64,000 bases of DNA from Dactylosporangium vinaceum (GCF_019904175.1 NZ_CP061913.1:7254001-7318000); one strand, 5' to 3'. Counted from the first letter of the stretch, positions 9,941 through 19,680 are shown. Notes: a model not told the origin generated them from the sequence alone. Made by a program: numbers and translations.

Positions 9941-12900
9941 GTGTCCCTTCACTGGAAACTGTCACGGCTGGGCGCGGCGGCGGTCGCCGTCGCCCTGGCC
10001 GCGGCGTCGGCCGTGGCGTTCGGCCCGAGCACGCCGGCGGGCGCCGCCACCGTGACGACCGCCTGGCACAACGGCGCGTTCTCGACGAACGTCGGCGGCA
10101 TCGTCTCGCGCTCCAATGTGGTGCTGGGCCGGCCCAACACGTCGGCGACGCAGTTCCTGCCGCTGGGCAACGGCGCCCTGGGTGTGGCCGCGTGGGCCGC
10201 CGGCGGCTTCACGGCGCAGCTCAACCGCAGCGACACCATGCCCAACCGGCTCTCCCCCGGCCAGCTGAACATTCCCGGCCTGGCCACGATGACGTCGGCC
10301 TCGAACTTCGTCGGCTACCTCGACCTGTACAACGGCGTCCTGCACGAGTCCGGCGGCGGCATGACCATGCAGGCCTGGGTGCCGGCCGGCAAGGACGAGC
10401 TGATCGTCGACGTGACCGGAGCGAACCCGGGCACGCGGCTGACGGCCACCGTCAACCTGTGGAGCGGGCGCTCGGCGACGGCCTCGGCCTCGGGCGCCGT
10501 CGCCGCCCTCGCCCAGACCTGGTCGGACAACTCGCAGACCGGCCACTCCAACCAGACGTTCGGCACGATGGCGGCGATCACCGCCGGCGGGCAGAACGTC
10601 GCCGCGTCGGTCGTCAACTCCACCCAGGTCCAGGTCGCCTTCAACCCCAGCAGCAACGGCTCGTACCGCATCGTCGTCGCCTCGCCGTCGTGGACCGGCG
10701 GCAACGCCGTCTCCACCGCCTCGGCGCTGATCGGCGCCGACACCACGGCGAGCAGTTCGAGCCTCCTCGCGACGCAGTCGGCCTGGTGGAACCAGTACTG
10801 GGCTCACAGCGGCCTGATCGAGGCCAGCTCCTCGGACGGCACCGCGCAGTACATGGAGAACCTCAACACCCTGTACCTGTACTTCGAGGCCGGCATCATG
10901 CACACCGGCCAGTACCCGGGCAGCCAGGCCGGCCTCGCCGATCTGTACAACTTCAACCGGGACCACCAGGCGTGGTACCCGGCCGGATACTGGCTGTGGA
11001 ACCTGCGCGGTCAGATCAGCGCGAACCTGGCCTCGGGCAACTTCGCGCTGAACGTGCCGATCTTCGACATGTACCTCAACGACCTGCCGGCGATCCAGTC
11101 CTGGACCAGCGCGAACATGAACGGCAAGGCCGGGGCCTGCGTGCCGGAGACGATGCGGTTCAACGGCAACGGCTACTACAACGGCGGCGGCGTCAACTCC
11201 AACGCATCCTGCGCCGTGGCCTCCAGCCCGAGCTTCAACGCCGAGACCATCACCAGCGGCGCCGAGATCGCGCTGTGGATCTGGCAGCAGTACCAGGACA
11301 CCGGCAGCCTCGCCTTCCTGCAGCGGTACTACCCGGTGCTGCAGCAGACCGCGACGTTCCTGCTGGCCTGGCAGACGGTCGGCTCCGACGGATACCTGCA
11401 CTCGGTCGACAACGCCCACGAGACGCAGTGGGCGGTCCAGGACCCGACCACCGACATCGCCGCCGACCAGGCGCTGTTCTCCGCCACCGCGAAGGCGGCC
11501 ACCCTGCTGGGCACCGACGCCTCGCTCGTGTCTCGGCTGCGCACGGCGCTCGGGCAGATCCGGCCCTACGCCCGCACCGACCAGGCCACGCACACCCAGC
11601 TGCTCGGCCCGTCCGCCGACGCGTCCGGCACCGACGTCATCGCCAACTCCTACCAGCCGACCGCGGCCACGCACAACACGGAGAACCTGGGGCTGGAGCC
11701 GGTGTGGCCGTTCGGCGTGATCGGCGACAACACCGTGGTCAACGGCGACGACCTCACCGCGCTGGCCCGGCGCACCTACAGCCACCGGCAGTACGTCAAC
11801 ACCCCCGACTGGACCTACGACTCCGTGCAGGCGGCCCGGCTCGGCCTGGCCTCCGAGGTCGCCACCACACTGACGAACAGCACGAAGACCTATCAGGTGT
11901 ACCCGTCCGGGCTCGCCGCCTGGAATCCGGGATCCTTGGACGAGCCGTACATCGAGCACGTCTCCAACGTCGCCGCCACCCTCGACGAGGCGCTGGCCAC
12001 CGACTACGACGGCACCTTGCGCTTCGCCCCGGCCTGGCCCGCGGGCTGGGACGTCGCGGGCACCGTGTACGTCCAGGGCGGCTCCAAGGTCGACGTCCAG
12101 GTCCAGGGCGGCACCCTGGCCACCGCGGCGATCGAGGCGGGCTCCACGCAGACGATGACGGTGCGCAACCCGTGGCCGGGGCAGTCGGCCGAGGTGGTCA
12201 ACGGCGCCACCGGCGCGACGGTCGTCGCCGCGACCACCGCCGCGACGCTCACCGTCCCCGTGACCGCGGGCCAGTCGTATCTGCTCCAGCGGCCCTCGGC
12301 ACCGACGATGTCGCTGCCGTTCGCCCCGGTCGGCGGGGCCGCGGCCCGCACGAGCAGGTCGCTGGGCAGCGTCACGATCGGCCTGAGCGGCAACAGCCTG
12401 CCGGCGGGCAACACCGTGACCGTGACCAACCCGGGCAGCCAGACGGGCACCGTCGGCACCGCGATCGGCGGCGTCCAGCTGCAGGCCACGGACTCGGCCG
12501 CCGGGCAGACCCTGACCTACACGGCCGGCGGACTGCCGGGCGGCCTGTCGATCAGCTCGTCGGGGCTCATCTCCGGCACGCCGACGGCCGCCGGGTCGTT
12601 CACGGTCACCGTCACCGCCACGGACGGCACCGGCGCGGCCGGGTCGACGACGTTCACCTGGACGGTCGCCGGCAACGGCCCGGGCAACACGGTGACCGTC
12701 ACCAGTCCGGGCGACCAGGCCGGCACGGTCGGCACGGCGGTGAGCGGTGTGCAGGTGCAGGCCACGGACTCGGCCGCCGGGCAGACCCTCACCTACTCGG
12801 CCACCGGCCTGCCGGGCGGGCTGTCGATCGCCCCCTCGACCGGCCTCGTCTCCGGCACGCCGACCACGGCCGGGTCGTTCACCGTCACCGTCACCGCCAC

Positions 12901-13276
12901 CGACACCACCGGCGCCTCCGGCTCGGCCGCCTTCAGGTGGACGATCACCGGCTCCACGCCGACCGGCACGTGTCACGTGACGTACGCGGTCAACGAGTGG
13001 CCGGGCGGCTTCACCGCCAACCTGACGATCACCAACACCGGCACCAGTGCCGTCAACGGCTGGACGCTCAAGTTCTCGTTCCCGGGCGACCAGAAGGTGA
13101 CAAACGGCTGGAGCGCCACTGTCACCCAGTCCGGCACCGCGGTGACCGCGACAAACGTCAGCTACAACGGTGCCATCCCGCCTGGCGCGAACACCACGTT
13201 CGGATTCCAGGGCACGTGGACGTCCAACGACACCGCGCCCAGCGCGTTCACGCTCAACGGGACCGCCTGTACCTGA
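9941..13276 (+). CDS. Secreted GH95-like enzyme with two Ig-like domains and CBM2
   Basis: 1111 residues from GTG 9941, which has GGAGGAGG just upstream and opens a signal peptide ending near PAGAA (36). Residues ~37-790 resemble the GH95-type fold (N-terminal beta-sandwich with PLGNGALG, then an alpha/alpha barrel with FNRDHQAWYPAGYWLWN and DNAHETQWAVQDPTTD). GH95 enzymes are alpha-L-fucosidases or alpha-L-galactosidases; a DUF5703-like relative is the alternative. Two nearly identical putative-Ig domains (about 824-910 and 917-1003) and a C-terminal CBM2 (from 1010) follow. A LacI-type dyad lies upstream, so it probably belongs to the local regulon. Confidence 0.82.
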   Translation: MSLHWKLSRLGAAAVAVALAAASAVAFGPSTPAGAATVTTAWHNGAFSTNVGGIVSRSNVVLGRPNTSATQFLPLGNGALGVAAWAAGGFTAQLNRSDTMPNRLSPGQLNIPGLATMTSASNFVGYLDLYNGVLHESGGGMTMQAWVPAGKDELIVDVTGANPGTRLTATVNLWSGRSATASASGAVAALAQTWSDNSQTGHSNQTFGTMAAITAGGQNVAASVVNSTQVQVAFNPSSNGSYRIVVASPSWTGGNAVSTASALIGADTTASSSSLLATQSAWWNQYWAHSGLIEASSSDGTAQYMENLNTLYLYFEAGIMHTGQYPGSQAGLADLYNFNRDHQAWYPAGYWLWNLRGQISANLASGNFALNVPIFDMYLNDLPAIQSWTSANMNGKAGACVPETMRFNGNGYYNGGGVNSNASCAVASSPSFNAETITSGAEIALWIWQQYQDTGSLAFLQRYYPVLQQTATFLLAWQTVGSDGYLHSVDNAHETQWAVQDPTTDIAADQALFSATAKAATLLGTDASLVSRLRTALGQIRPYARTDQATHTQLLGPSADASGTDVIANSYQPTAATHNTENLGLEPVWPFGVIGDNTVVNGDDLTALARRTYSHRQYVNTPDWTYDSVQAARLGLASEVATTLTNSTKTYQVYPSGLAAWNPGSLDEPYIEHVSNVAATLDEALATDYDGTLRFAPAWPAGWDVAGTVYVQGGSKVDVQVQGGTLATAAIEAGSTQTMTVRNPWPGQSAEVVNGATGATVVAATTAATLTVPVTAGQSYLLQRPSAPTMSLPFAPVGGAAARTSRSLGSVTIGLSGNSLPAGNTVTVTNPGSQTGTVGTAIGGVQLQATDSAAGQTLTYTAGGLPGGLSISSSGLISGTPTAAGSFTVTVTATDGTGAAGSTTFTWTVAGNGPGNTVTVTSPGDQAGTVGTAVSGVQVQATDSAAGQTLTYSATGLPGGLSIAPSTGLVSGTPTTAGSFTVTVTATDTTGASGSAAFRWTITGSTPTGTCHVTYAVNEWPGGFTANLTITNTGTSAVNGWTLKFSFPGDQKVTNGWSATVTQSGTAVTATNVSYNGAIPPGANTTFGFQGTWTSNDTAPSAFTLNGTACT
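12410..12961 (+). repeat. Tandem Ig-like domain repeat inside the GH95-like gene
   Basis: Two copies with a 276-bp period, beginning at 12410 and 12686. Both encode TVTVT(N/S)PGxQxGTVGTA, then QATDSAAGQTLTY, then SGTPT(A/T)AGSFTVTVTATD. The near identity at DNA level suggests recent duplication or gene conversion. Confidence 0.85.
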
Positions 13277-13284
13277 ACCGCCAC

Positions 13285-13319
13285 GACGGGCCCGCGGCCG
13301 ACCCGTTCGCGGGCCCGTC
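13285..13319 (+). terminator. Hairpin between the GH95-like and GH54 genes
   Basis: A perfect 12-bp stem (GACGGGCCCGCG with 13308-13319) and an 11-nt loop, starting 9 nt after the stop. GH54 begins 22 nt later, so this may attenuate rather than fully end transcription. Confidence 0.65.
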
Positions 13320-13341
13320 CTCCTGACTCGTGAGGAGCCTC

Positions 13342-14823
13342 ATGCAGAAGAACAAGATCGGCGCGATCGCCGCCGCGACCCTCGCGCTCGCCGGTGCCGG
13401 GGTGGCGGCGGCCCACACGGCCTCCGCGGCGACCGCCGGGTGCCGGGCCACGTACACGATCACCAGCCAGTGGCCGGGCGGCTTCGGCGCGAACGTCGAC
13501 GTCACCAACCTGGGCGATCCGGTGAACGGCTGGCGGTTGACGTGGACGTTCCCGGGCGGCCAGACCGTCACCCAGGCGTGGAACGCCACCGTCACCCAGT
13601 CCGGCGCCGCGGCGACGGCCACCAACGTGGCCTACAACGCGGCGATCGGGACGGGCGCCACGACATCGTTCGGGTTCAACGGCGCCTGGTCGGGCAGCAA
13701 CGCGGTACCGGCGTCGTTCGCCCTCAACGGCACCACCTGCACCGGCACGACGACCTCACCGAGCGCGTCGGTCTCGGCATCGGCATCGGCGTCGGTCTCG
13801 CCAAGCGTCAGCGTCTCGCCGTCCGGCTCGACGCCGCCACCCGGCAACCGGGTCTGCGACCTCTACGCCGCCGGGGGCACGCCCTGCATCGGCGCCCACA
13901 GCACGACCCGGGCGCTGTACGCGGCCTACAACGGCCCGCTGTACCAGGTCCAGCGCGGCTCCGACCGGCAGTATCTGGACGTGGGGCTGCTGTCGGCCGG
14001 CGGCGTGGCCAACGCGGCCGCGCAGGACACCTTCTGCGGCAGCGCCGCCTGCACGATCACGAAGATCTACGACCAGACGAGCAACCACAACGACCTGCCC
14101 ATCTCCTGGGGCGGCTTCTGGAAGGGCCCCGGACCCAACGGCGCCGACGTCGGCGCGGACGCCAAGGCCCTGCCCGTCACGGTGAACGGGCACAAGGCGT
14201 ACGGCATCAAGGTCACGCAGGGCGTCGGCTACCGCATCGACCACGCCAAGAACGCCCCCACCGGCGCCCAGCCCGAGGGCATCTACATGATCACCTCCTC
14301 CAACTACGTGAACGACCAATGCTGCTTCGACTACGGCAGCGGCGAAAACTCACACACCGACACCGGCAACGCCACGATGAACGCCATCGAGTGGGGCACC
14401 GCGTGCTGGTTCGGCACCTGGGGGAACCCGAAAAACCCGTGCGTCGGCACCGGCCCCTGGGTCGAGGCCGACCTCGAAAACGGCATGTACCACACCAACA
14501 CCGGCTCCAACAAAGACCCCAACAACTCCGGCGTGCACTACCCGTTCGTCTCCGCCTGGGAAAAGAACAACGGCACCACCAACTTCACCCTCAAATACGG
14601 CAACGCCACCACCGGCGGCCTCACCACCACCTTCTCCGGCCCCCTCCCCAACGGCTACTCACCCATGAAGAACGACAGCTCACTGCTGCTCGGCACCGGC
14701 GGCGACAACAGCCACACCGGCGTCGGCGAGTTCTTCGAAGGCGCCATCACCGCCGGCTACCCCACCGACGCCACCGAGAACGCGGTCCAGCGCGACGTCA
14801 CCGCCGCCGCGTACCAATCCTGA
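13342..14823 (+). CDS. Secreted CBM2-GH54 alpha-L-arabinofuranosidase
   Basis: 493 residues from ATG 13342 (GAGGAG at 13332-13337). A signal peptide ends near ASAAT (31), then an N-terminal CBM2 (~33-135), a Ser-rich linker (~136-172) and a GH54 catalytic domain (~173-493). GH54 hallmarks are [26 protein letters not shown] and LLGTGGDNS. Glu379 (DLENG) and Asp455 (GGDN) are 76 residues apart, the same spacing as nucleophile Glu221 and acid/base Asp297 of the Aspergillus enzyme. It would release terminal arabinofuranose from arabinan, arabinoxylan or arabinogalactan. The usual GH54 partner CBM42 is replaced here by CBM2. Confidence 0.92.
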   Translation: MQKNKIGAIAAATLALAGAGVAAAHTASAATAGCRATYTITSQWPGGFGANVDVTNLGDPVNGWRLTWTFPGGQTVTQAWNATVTQSGAAATATNVAYNAAIGTGATTSFGFNGAWSGSNAVPASFALNGTTCTGTTTSPSASVSASASASVSPSVSVSPSGSTPPPGNRVCDLYAAGGTPCIGAHSTTRALYAAYNGPLYQVQRGSDRQYLDVGLLSAGGVANAAAQDTFCGSAACTITKIYDQTSNHNDLPISWGGFWKGPGPNGADVGADAKALPVTVNGHKAYGIKVTQGVGYRIDHAKNAPTGAQPEGIYMITSSNYVNDQCCFDYGSGENSHTDTGNATMNAIEWGTACWFGTWGNPKNPCVGTGPWVEADLENGMYHTNTGSNKDPNNSGVHYPFVSAWEKNNGTTNFTLKYGNATTGGLTTTFSGPLPNGYSPMKNDSSLLLGTGGDNSHTGVGEFFEGAITAGYPTDATENAVQRDVTAAAYQS

Positions 14824-14854
14824 TCCCGGCCCGGCCGGGACAATGACCCACACC

Positions 14855-14901
14855 GCTGTCGCGCCGAGCGGTCGGCCTCACCCGCCGCTCGGTGCGACAG
14901 C
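14855..14901 (+). terminator. Hairpin terminator after the GH54 gene
   Basis: A 17-bp stem with one G-T pair (14855-14871 with 14885-14901) and a 13-nt loop, 32 nt after the stop. It ends the hydrolase cluster. Confidence 0.75.
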
Positions 14902-15005
14902 TCCACACCGGCACCGCGACCGCTCGGCCGCCCGCGTACCGATACTGCTCACAACGCCGACTGTCCGGCCGAAAGGCCAAGAAGGGGCCGGACGGTGCAT
15001 GCGGT

Positions 15006-16885
15006 GTGAATGGGGGCCAGGTGGCGCAGCGGTCGGGCGGGCGGGACGGCAGCAGCGGCGGGCTACGCCGGTCGCTTGTCGTGCGGATCATGGTCAGCGG
15101 GCTCGTCGCGATCGCCGGATCGGTGCTGCTGCTCGGGGTGCAGATCCAGCAGGCCGCGAACCGCGACGCCGACCGGGACGTGCAGCGGCGCACGACGCAG
15201 GCGGTGGAGAACCTGGCCCAGCTGTTCGGCCGCTGGCACGACGAGCTCCTCGTCGCGGCGCAGGACGCGGCGCTCGTCGACTGGTTCGCCGAGCCGGGCC
15301 GCCGCCCGCAGGACATCACGCAGATCAACGCGATGATGATCAGCCTGCACGGGATCTACCCGCAGCTCATCGACGAGGCGTGCTTCATCGCCGCCTCCGG
15401 TCAGGAGCTCGCCCGGCAGGTCAAAGGGCTCGCGGCGCCACCGGCCGATCTGTCGCCGGACGAGTCCGACAATCCGTTCTTCCGGGGCTCCTTCGCCGTC
15501 GGCGGTGGCGAGGTGTTCCAAAGCTCGCCGTACGTGTCGCCGGACAGCGACCGCTGGGTTGTCGCCAACTCCACGCCGATCATCGTCGGCGGGCAGAAGG
15601 CCGCCATCCTGCACTTCGAGACCAACCTCGACGCCGTACGCGGGGAGCTGCGCCGGGCGCTGGGCCCCGGGATGCGCGCCCGCATCGTCGACGTCGGCCT
15701 GGGCAAGGTGCTCGCCGACACCGGCGCCGACGCGCCGATCCTCAACAGCCCGTTCGCGGCGGCCGGAGCGTGGCCGGACGCCGCCGGGCCGGTCCGCGCC
15801 GCCGCCGCCGTGAACGCCGGTGCCGGCAACGTCAACCGGTGGCGGATCGAGCTCAGCGCACCCCGGCCGAACCCGTTCACCGCCGGGATGCTGACCCGGA
15901 CCGGGCTCGGGGTGCTTGTCGCGATGCTGATCGTCGCCGGGGTGGCCTACCGGATCGCGACTGGGACCGCCAGCAGCAGGTCGAGCGGGACATCCGCGCC
16001 CGCGCGCAGGCCGTCGTCAACGACACGACGAGCGGCATCACCGACGAGCTCGGCGCCGTCCGCGACCAGGTCGGCGCCGTCCGGACGTCCGGGAGGTCGA
16101 TCGACGAGCGGGTCTCCGCCGCGGACGCGGTCACCGCGGAGCTGGTCGGCCGCGCCGGTCGGGCCAACGAGGTCCTCGGCGCGTTCACCAGCAGCCTGCG
16201 GCGCGTCGACGGCATCGCCAAAGTCATCGGCGGCGTGGCCGGCCAGACGAACCTCCTGGCCCTCAACGCCACCATCGAGGCCGCGCGGGCCGGCGAGGCC
16301 GGTAAAGGCTTCGCCGTCGTCGCCGGCGAGGTCAAGAACCTGGCCAACGAGACAGCCCGTTCCACCGCCGACATCACCGACACCATCCGGACGCTCGAGC
16401 GCGACGCCGCCGAGACGACAACTGTCATCGCCGCCATGGTCGAGGGCATCGAGGGCATCCGTGACGCCACCAACCAGGTCAAACAGGTCGTAGCCGAGCA
16501 GTCCGGCACCGTCGCGCAGCTCGAGAACGGCGTCGACCAGGCCCTCACCCGCATCGAGTCCATGGCCCGGGTCACCGAGGAGATGGAACGCCGCGGCAAA
16601 CGGCGGCACCTGACAAGCGGCCCGGTCCAGCTCGGCCCCGGCCGTGACGCGACCCTGGTCGACCTCAGCGAAGGCGGCCTACGGTGCGTCGTCAACGCCG
16701 GCCCGCGACCCGCGGAAGGCGACACGCTCACCGTGGAACTCCCCCTGACCGCAACCGGCGAGCCGCTGCGCCTCACCGCCAAGGTCGTCCACCAGCACGA
16801 TGACGGCAGCATCGGCCTGCAGTTCCTGAACCCGTCACCGGACGCGGTCGCGGATCTGCGACAGGCAATGGCACAGCCCTCGTAG
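15006..16885 (+). pseudogene. Chemoreceptor-like protein with PilZ domain, frameshifted
   Basis: Two frames together make one protein. The first (GTG 15006 or 15021, no clear SD) encodes TM1 ([19 protein letters not shown]), a ~270-residue extracytoplasmic sensor and TM2 ([17 protein letters not shown]). At about 15957-15962 the coding signal jumps frame and continues as [17 protein letters not shown], an MCP signalling tip ([18 protein letters not shown]) and a C-terminal PilZ domain with RxxxR (RRGKR) and DLSEGG. One base appears to be missing near CGGATCGCGACTGG. If real, the sensor is cut off from its output; if a sequencing error, it is a c-di-GMP-binding receptor. No che genes are nearby. 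Confidence 0.75.
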
Positions 16886-16897
16886 CCGCGCGGTCGC

Positions 16898-16930
16898 GGG
16901 GTGGACGCGACAGGCCGTCGCATCCACCCC
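16898..16930. terminator. Hairpin terminator between convergent units
   Basis: A 14-bp stem with one mismatch (GGGGTGGACGCGAC with 16917-16930) and a short loop, between the receptor gene and the convergent SH3-like gene. Confidence 0.6.
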
Positions 16931-16968
16931 GTGGGCCGTATCCGTGCTCCCGGCCCTGTCCGCGCCGA

Positions 16969-17259
16969 TCAGCAGAAGTAGCCGTCGATCACGTAGCCCG
17001 AGCGGTTCAGGATCGGGCTGTAGCCGTACAGCATGTTGTTGGCCGCGTGGTAGGAGACCGCGAAGTGCCAGCCGTCCTCCAGGTGGTCGACCGCGTGGCC
17101 GTCGGGCTTGGCCTCGCTGCGCAGGTAGAGGCCGTCGGCGTGGCAGATGGTCTCGGTGACCCCGTCGCGGCCGTTGGCGGCGGCGGCCGGCGTGGCGGTC
17201 GCGGCCAGGCCCAGGGCCGTCGTGGCGAGTGCGGCGATGGCGATGATCCGGGTACGCAT
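16969..17259 (-). CDS. Small secreted SH3-like protein, 96 aa
   Basis: A signal peptide (MRTRIIAIAALATTALG, cut near PAAAA) is followed by a ~65-residue domain that starts with ETICHADGLYLRSE and ends GYVIDGYFC. The beta-strand pattern and the closing GYV resemble a bacterial SH3 fold. A Cys stands at each end, so one disulphide is likely outside the cell. It is the third gene of a minus-strand series of secreted proteins (18233 to 16969), with only 12 nt to the preceding stop. Function unknown; cell wall or ligand binding is possible. Confidence 0.8.
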   Translation of the reverse strand: MRTRIIAIAALATTALGLAATATPAAAANGRDGVTETICHADGLYLRSEAKPDGHAVDHLEDGWHFAVSYHAANNMLYGYSPILNRSGYVIDGYFC

Positions 17260-17271
17260 GCGGTGTCCTCC

Positions 17272-17562
17272 TCAGCTCATGCAGTTCAGTTGCATCCAGC
17301 CCCAGTCGTTCGGGCCGAAGTCCTGGGTGTAGCCCCAGCCGTTGTTCTCGGCCTGGGCGCCGTGGGTGTGGCCGACGTCGTTGCCGTAGTAGAGGGTGCG
17401 GATCAGGTCGAACGGGCCCTCGCCGACCGTGTAGTGGGCGTAGAAGCTCGCCGAATCGCAGATCACCGAGTGGTGCTCGGGCGGGGTGGCGGCGCCGGCC
17501 GGAGTGGCGGCGGCTCCGATGAGGGCACCGGCGGTGGCCAGCGCGACAATGGTCTTCTTCAT
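17272..17562 (-). CDS. Small secreted two-cysteine protein, 96 aa
   Basis: ATG 17562 is chosen over an upstream in-frame start because AGAAAGGA lies 8 nt before it and the signal peptide (MKKTIVALATAGALIGAAA) begins there. The mature part is about 70 residues: HSVICDSASFYAHYTV at the start and WGWMQLNC at the end, again an SH3-like core bracketed by two Cys. It starts 15 nt after the end of the 218-residue gene, so the two are surely cotranscribed. No known function. Confidence 0.8.
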   Translation of the reverse strand: MKKTIVALATAGALIGAAATPAGAATPPEHHSVICDSASFYAHYTVGEGPFDLIRTLYYGNDVGHTHGAQAENNGWGYTQDFGPNDWGWMQLNCMS

Positions 17563-17576
17563 GGCGCGGTCCTTTC

Positions 17577-18233
17577 TCAATCGTTGTCGTTGAACAGCGG
17601 GGCCGGGCGGGTCACGCAGCCGATGGGCACGAAACCCCAGCCCTGGACGTCGTCGCGCACGATCGCGGCGGCGCCGTCGTTCGTGGTGAAGCGGTACCTG
17701 ACGGTCGCGCCGATGCCACCGGCGGCCGGGTTCGCCCAGTGACCGCCGTTGGCGGCGAAGTCACTGCCGTGGAAGTAGTTGTAGTAGAGGGTGCAGCCGC
17801 TGACGGCCGGTACCGCCGAACCGTCCGTGGCCTCGTGCGCTGCGGCGTTGTAGTCCCGCCCGACCGTGCGCCGGTGCGACAGCGCCTCCCGGGTCGCCGC
17901 CGAGCAGCTGTCGGCGACGTCGCCCCGGTCCGCGCCCAGGGATCCGGGCAGGACCCAGCCGCACATGTTGACGCCGGTGACCGCCCGGCCGTAGTGCCAG
18001 TTCCCGGTGGTCGTGACCTCGTTGTCGAAGGTGTCCGCGGGCATGGCGCGGCCGATGTAGTACCCACTGGGTTTGTTCACGATCCAACTGCCGCCGCCCG
18101 CGATGGGCTGCCCGGTGCTCGGCGACGGTGCGGTCTGAATCGCGTGTGTGTGCCCGGCGTACGCCGCTTGTGCGCCGGCCAGCACCGCGACCGTCACGCC
18201 CCCGGCGCCCAGGAGGGCCATCCGTCTGTCCAT
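17577..18233 (-). CDS. Secreted cysteine-containing protein, 218 aa
   Basis: A leader (MDRRMALLGAGGVTVAVLAG, cut near AAYAG) and a ~190-residue exported domain with four Cys (NMCGWV, DSCSAA, SGCTLYYNY, PIGCVT). It looks like a larger relative of the two small SH3-like proteins downstream: Gly/Trp/Tyr-rich, beta-strand dominated, with YxY-rich stretches. It is the first gene of the three-gene unit and is divergent from the membrane HTH gene at 18321, 87 nt away. I do not recognise a family. Confidence 0.8.
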   Translation of the reverse strand: MDRRMALLGAGGVTVAVLAGAQAAYAGHTHAIQTAPSPSTGQPIAGGGSWIVNKPSGYYIGRAMPADTFDNEVTTTGNWHYGRAVTGVNMCGWVLPGSLGADRGDVADSCSAATREALSHRRTVGRDYNAAAHEATDGSAVPAVSGCTLYYNYFHGSDFAANGGHWANPAAGGIGATVRYRFTTNDGAAAIVRDDVQGWGFVPIGCVTRPAPLFNDND

Positions 18234-18320
18234 GACTCGTTGGTATGCCGGTGCGCGGCCGTTCGGCTACGCTTGCGGACGGACCCGGATAGACCCGAAT
18301 GGATTCGACGGAGTGCTCGG
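18234..18320. promoter_or_regulatory. Divergent control region of the SH3-like cluster
   Basis: The 87-nt gap holds direct repeats: GACCCGGATA/GACCCGAATG (about 18281-18301) and ATGGATTCG twice (18299-18307 and 18321-18329, the second inside the HTH gene start). These are plausible binding sites for the HTH protein, by position only. Confidence 0.4.
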
Positions 18321-18944
18321 ATGGATTCGGACGGCGCCACCACGCCAGCCGTTGCCCAGTTCCTGACCGACCTGCGGGCCCTGCGCGCCGCGGCCGGCGC
18401 GCCCAGCTACTCGACCCTCGCCCGCGAGTCCGGCCTGCCCCGCAGCACCCTGCACGATGCGCTGCGCGGCCACCGCCTCCCGAGCCGCGAGGTGACCATC
18501 GGCCTGGTCCGCGCCTGCGGCGGCGACCCGGCCGAGTGGCAGGACCGCTGGACCGCGCTGCGCGCCGCGCTGGACACCCCGCCGCCGTCCGACCAGGCCG
18601 TCCGGCCCGTTTCGGACGGCACCGGACGGCCGTTCTGGCGCCGCCGGCCCCGCACCGTCGCCGCGGCGGCCGCCCTCCTGCTCGCCGCGGGTCTCGTCGG
18701 CGGCTGGTCCGCCTGGCACCGCGGCGACTGCGCCGGCGAGCGCGTCTACCGCGTCGACGAGGCCGGCGCCGTCCTCGACGCCGACGGCCACCCGATCGGC
18801 CGGGTCGACGCCGGCGACACGGTCCGCGTCAAGAGCCTGGCCCATGACCGTTTTCCGCATCGGTACTTCGGGACAGTCGACGCCTCCGGCACGACCGGCT
18901 ACCTCGACGAGGCGAAACTCACCTACCAGCGCACCGGCTGCTGA
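18321..18944 (+). CDS. Membrane-anchored HTH protein with external SH3-like domain
   Basis: 207 residues. An N-terminal HTH (about 10-70: STLARESGLPRSTLHDALRG) is followed by a basic, Pro-rich stretch (FWRRRPR), one transmembrane helix (about 111-129) and an outside domain of ~75 residues that runs from GDCAGERVYRVD to TGYLDEAKLTYQRTGC. That domain has the SH3-like pattern and the two terminal Cys seen in the secreted proteins encoded divergently. Type II topology puts the HTH inside and the SH3-like part outside. This suggests a one-component membrane regulator that senses something outside and controls the neighbouring unit (inference). Confidence 0.82.
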   Translation: MDSDGATTPAVAQFLTDLRALRAAAGAPSYSTLARESGLPRSTLHDALRGHRLPSREVTIGLVRACGGDPAEWQDRWTALRAALDTPPPSDQAVRPVSDGTGRPFWRRRPRTVAAAAALLLAAGLVGGWSAWHRGDCAGERVYRVDEAGAVLDADGHPIGRVDAGDTVRVKSLAHDRFPHRYFGTVDASGTTGYLDEAKLTYQRTGC

Positions 18945-18992
18945 ACAGAACCGGACCGCCGCCACGGGGCCGGACACGCGCGGCCAGAATGC

Positions 18993-19556
18993 TCATCCGG
19001 TGCGGGCCGAGCCGGCGGCGCCGAACCAGAAGCCGAAACTCAAGACCAACGACGGGACCAGCAGCACCACACCGACGACGATCGCGGCAACGGCCCGCCG
19101 CCGACCACTGCCACCGCGCCGGGTGCGGCGCAGGTGCACCGCGCCGAACACGATCGCGGCGACGGCGGGCACCCCGAACCCGCACAGCGACAGCGGCACG
19201 GCCAGCACCGCGGCGCACACCGCGACCACGGCGGCCACGGTGCCGACCGGAGCCGCCACCGGCCCCGCATATTGCCAGGCCGCGGCCACCGCTCCCCCGG
19301 GGGCCGTTCCCCCGGCGGCCGCGGGGGCCGGCGTGGCGGTGCCGCCGCCCGGAGAGGGAGCCGCCGCCGGCGATACGGTCGCGGTGTCGCTCGGGGACCA
19401 GCCGGGATCGGTCGGCCACGGGGCCGGGACCGGCTCGCTGGACCAGGCCGGCGCTCCGGGGTCGAAGGCGGGCGCCGGAGCGGGGTCGGCCGGCCGGCCC
19501 GAGTCCCAACCGGACTGGTGGTGGCCGTGATGGCCGCTGTCGTGATGCGGGTCCAC
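18993..19556 (-). CDS. Proline-rich membrane protein (DUF4190-like)
   Basis: 187 residues from GTG 19556 (weak AGGAT 8 nt upstream). The first ~110 residues are His/Pro/Ala-rich and disordered (HHDSGHHGHHQSGWDS), followed by two membrane segments separated by a basic loop (VFGAVHLRRTRRGGSGRRR), the DUF4190 arrangement. The His-rich start could bind metal but this is speculative. It is convergent with the membrane HTH gene. Function unknown; proteins of this type are common in actinobacteria. Confidence 0.72.
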   Translation of the reverse strand: MDPHHDSGHHGHHQSGWDSGRPADPAPAPAFDPGAPAWSSEPVPAPWPTDPGWSPSDTATVSPAAAPSPGGGTATPAPAAAGGTAPGGAVAAAWQYAGPVAAPVGTVAAVVAVCAAVLAVPLSLCGFGVPAVAAIVFGAVHLRRTRRGGSGRRRAVAAIVVGVVLLVPSLVLSFGFWFGAAGSARTG

Positions 19557-19680
19557 GACACCATCCTGCCGGACCGGCCCGGGCCCGCCGGACCGGGATC
19601 GGGTCTGCCGGGACGCTCCCGCGTGCGGCCGGGGCTGCGACAGGACGGCGGCCCGGTCGCCGCGGTGGCCGAACCGGCCG

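Noticed and set aside
9962-13326. Frames of about 1000 residues on both strands over the GH95-like gene
   Set aside because: Composition is Arg/Gly/Ala-rich without domains, while the chosen frame has a signal peptide, catalytic segments, Ig-like repeats and CBM2.
14380-14480. Suspected loss of the GH54 nucleophile because MNAIEWG differs from fungal MEAIYLG
   Set aside because: Spacing shows the catalytic Glu is the one in DLEN (residue 379), 76 residues before Asp455, so both catalytic residues are present.
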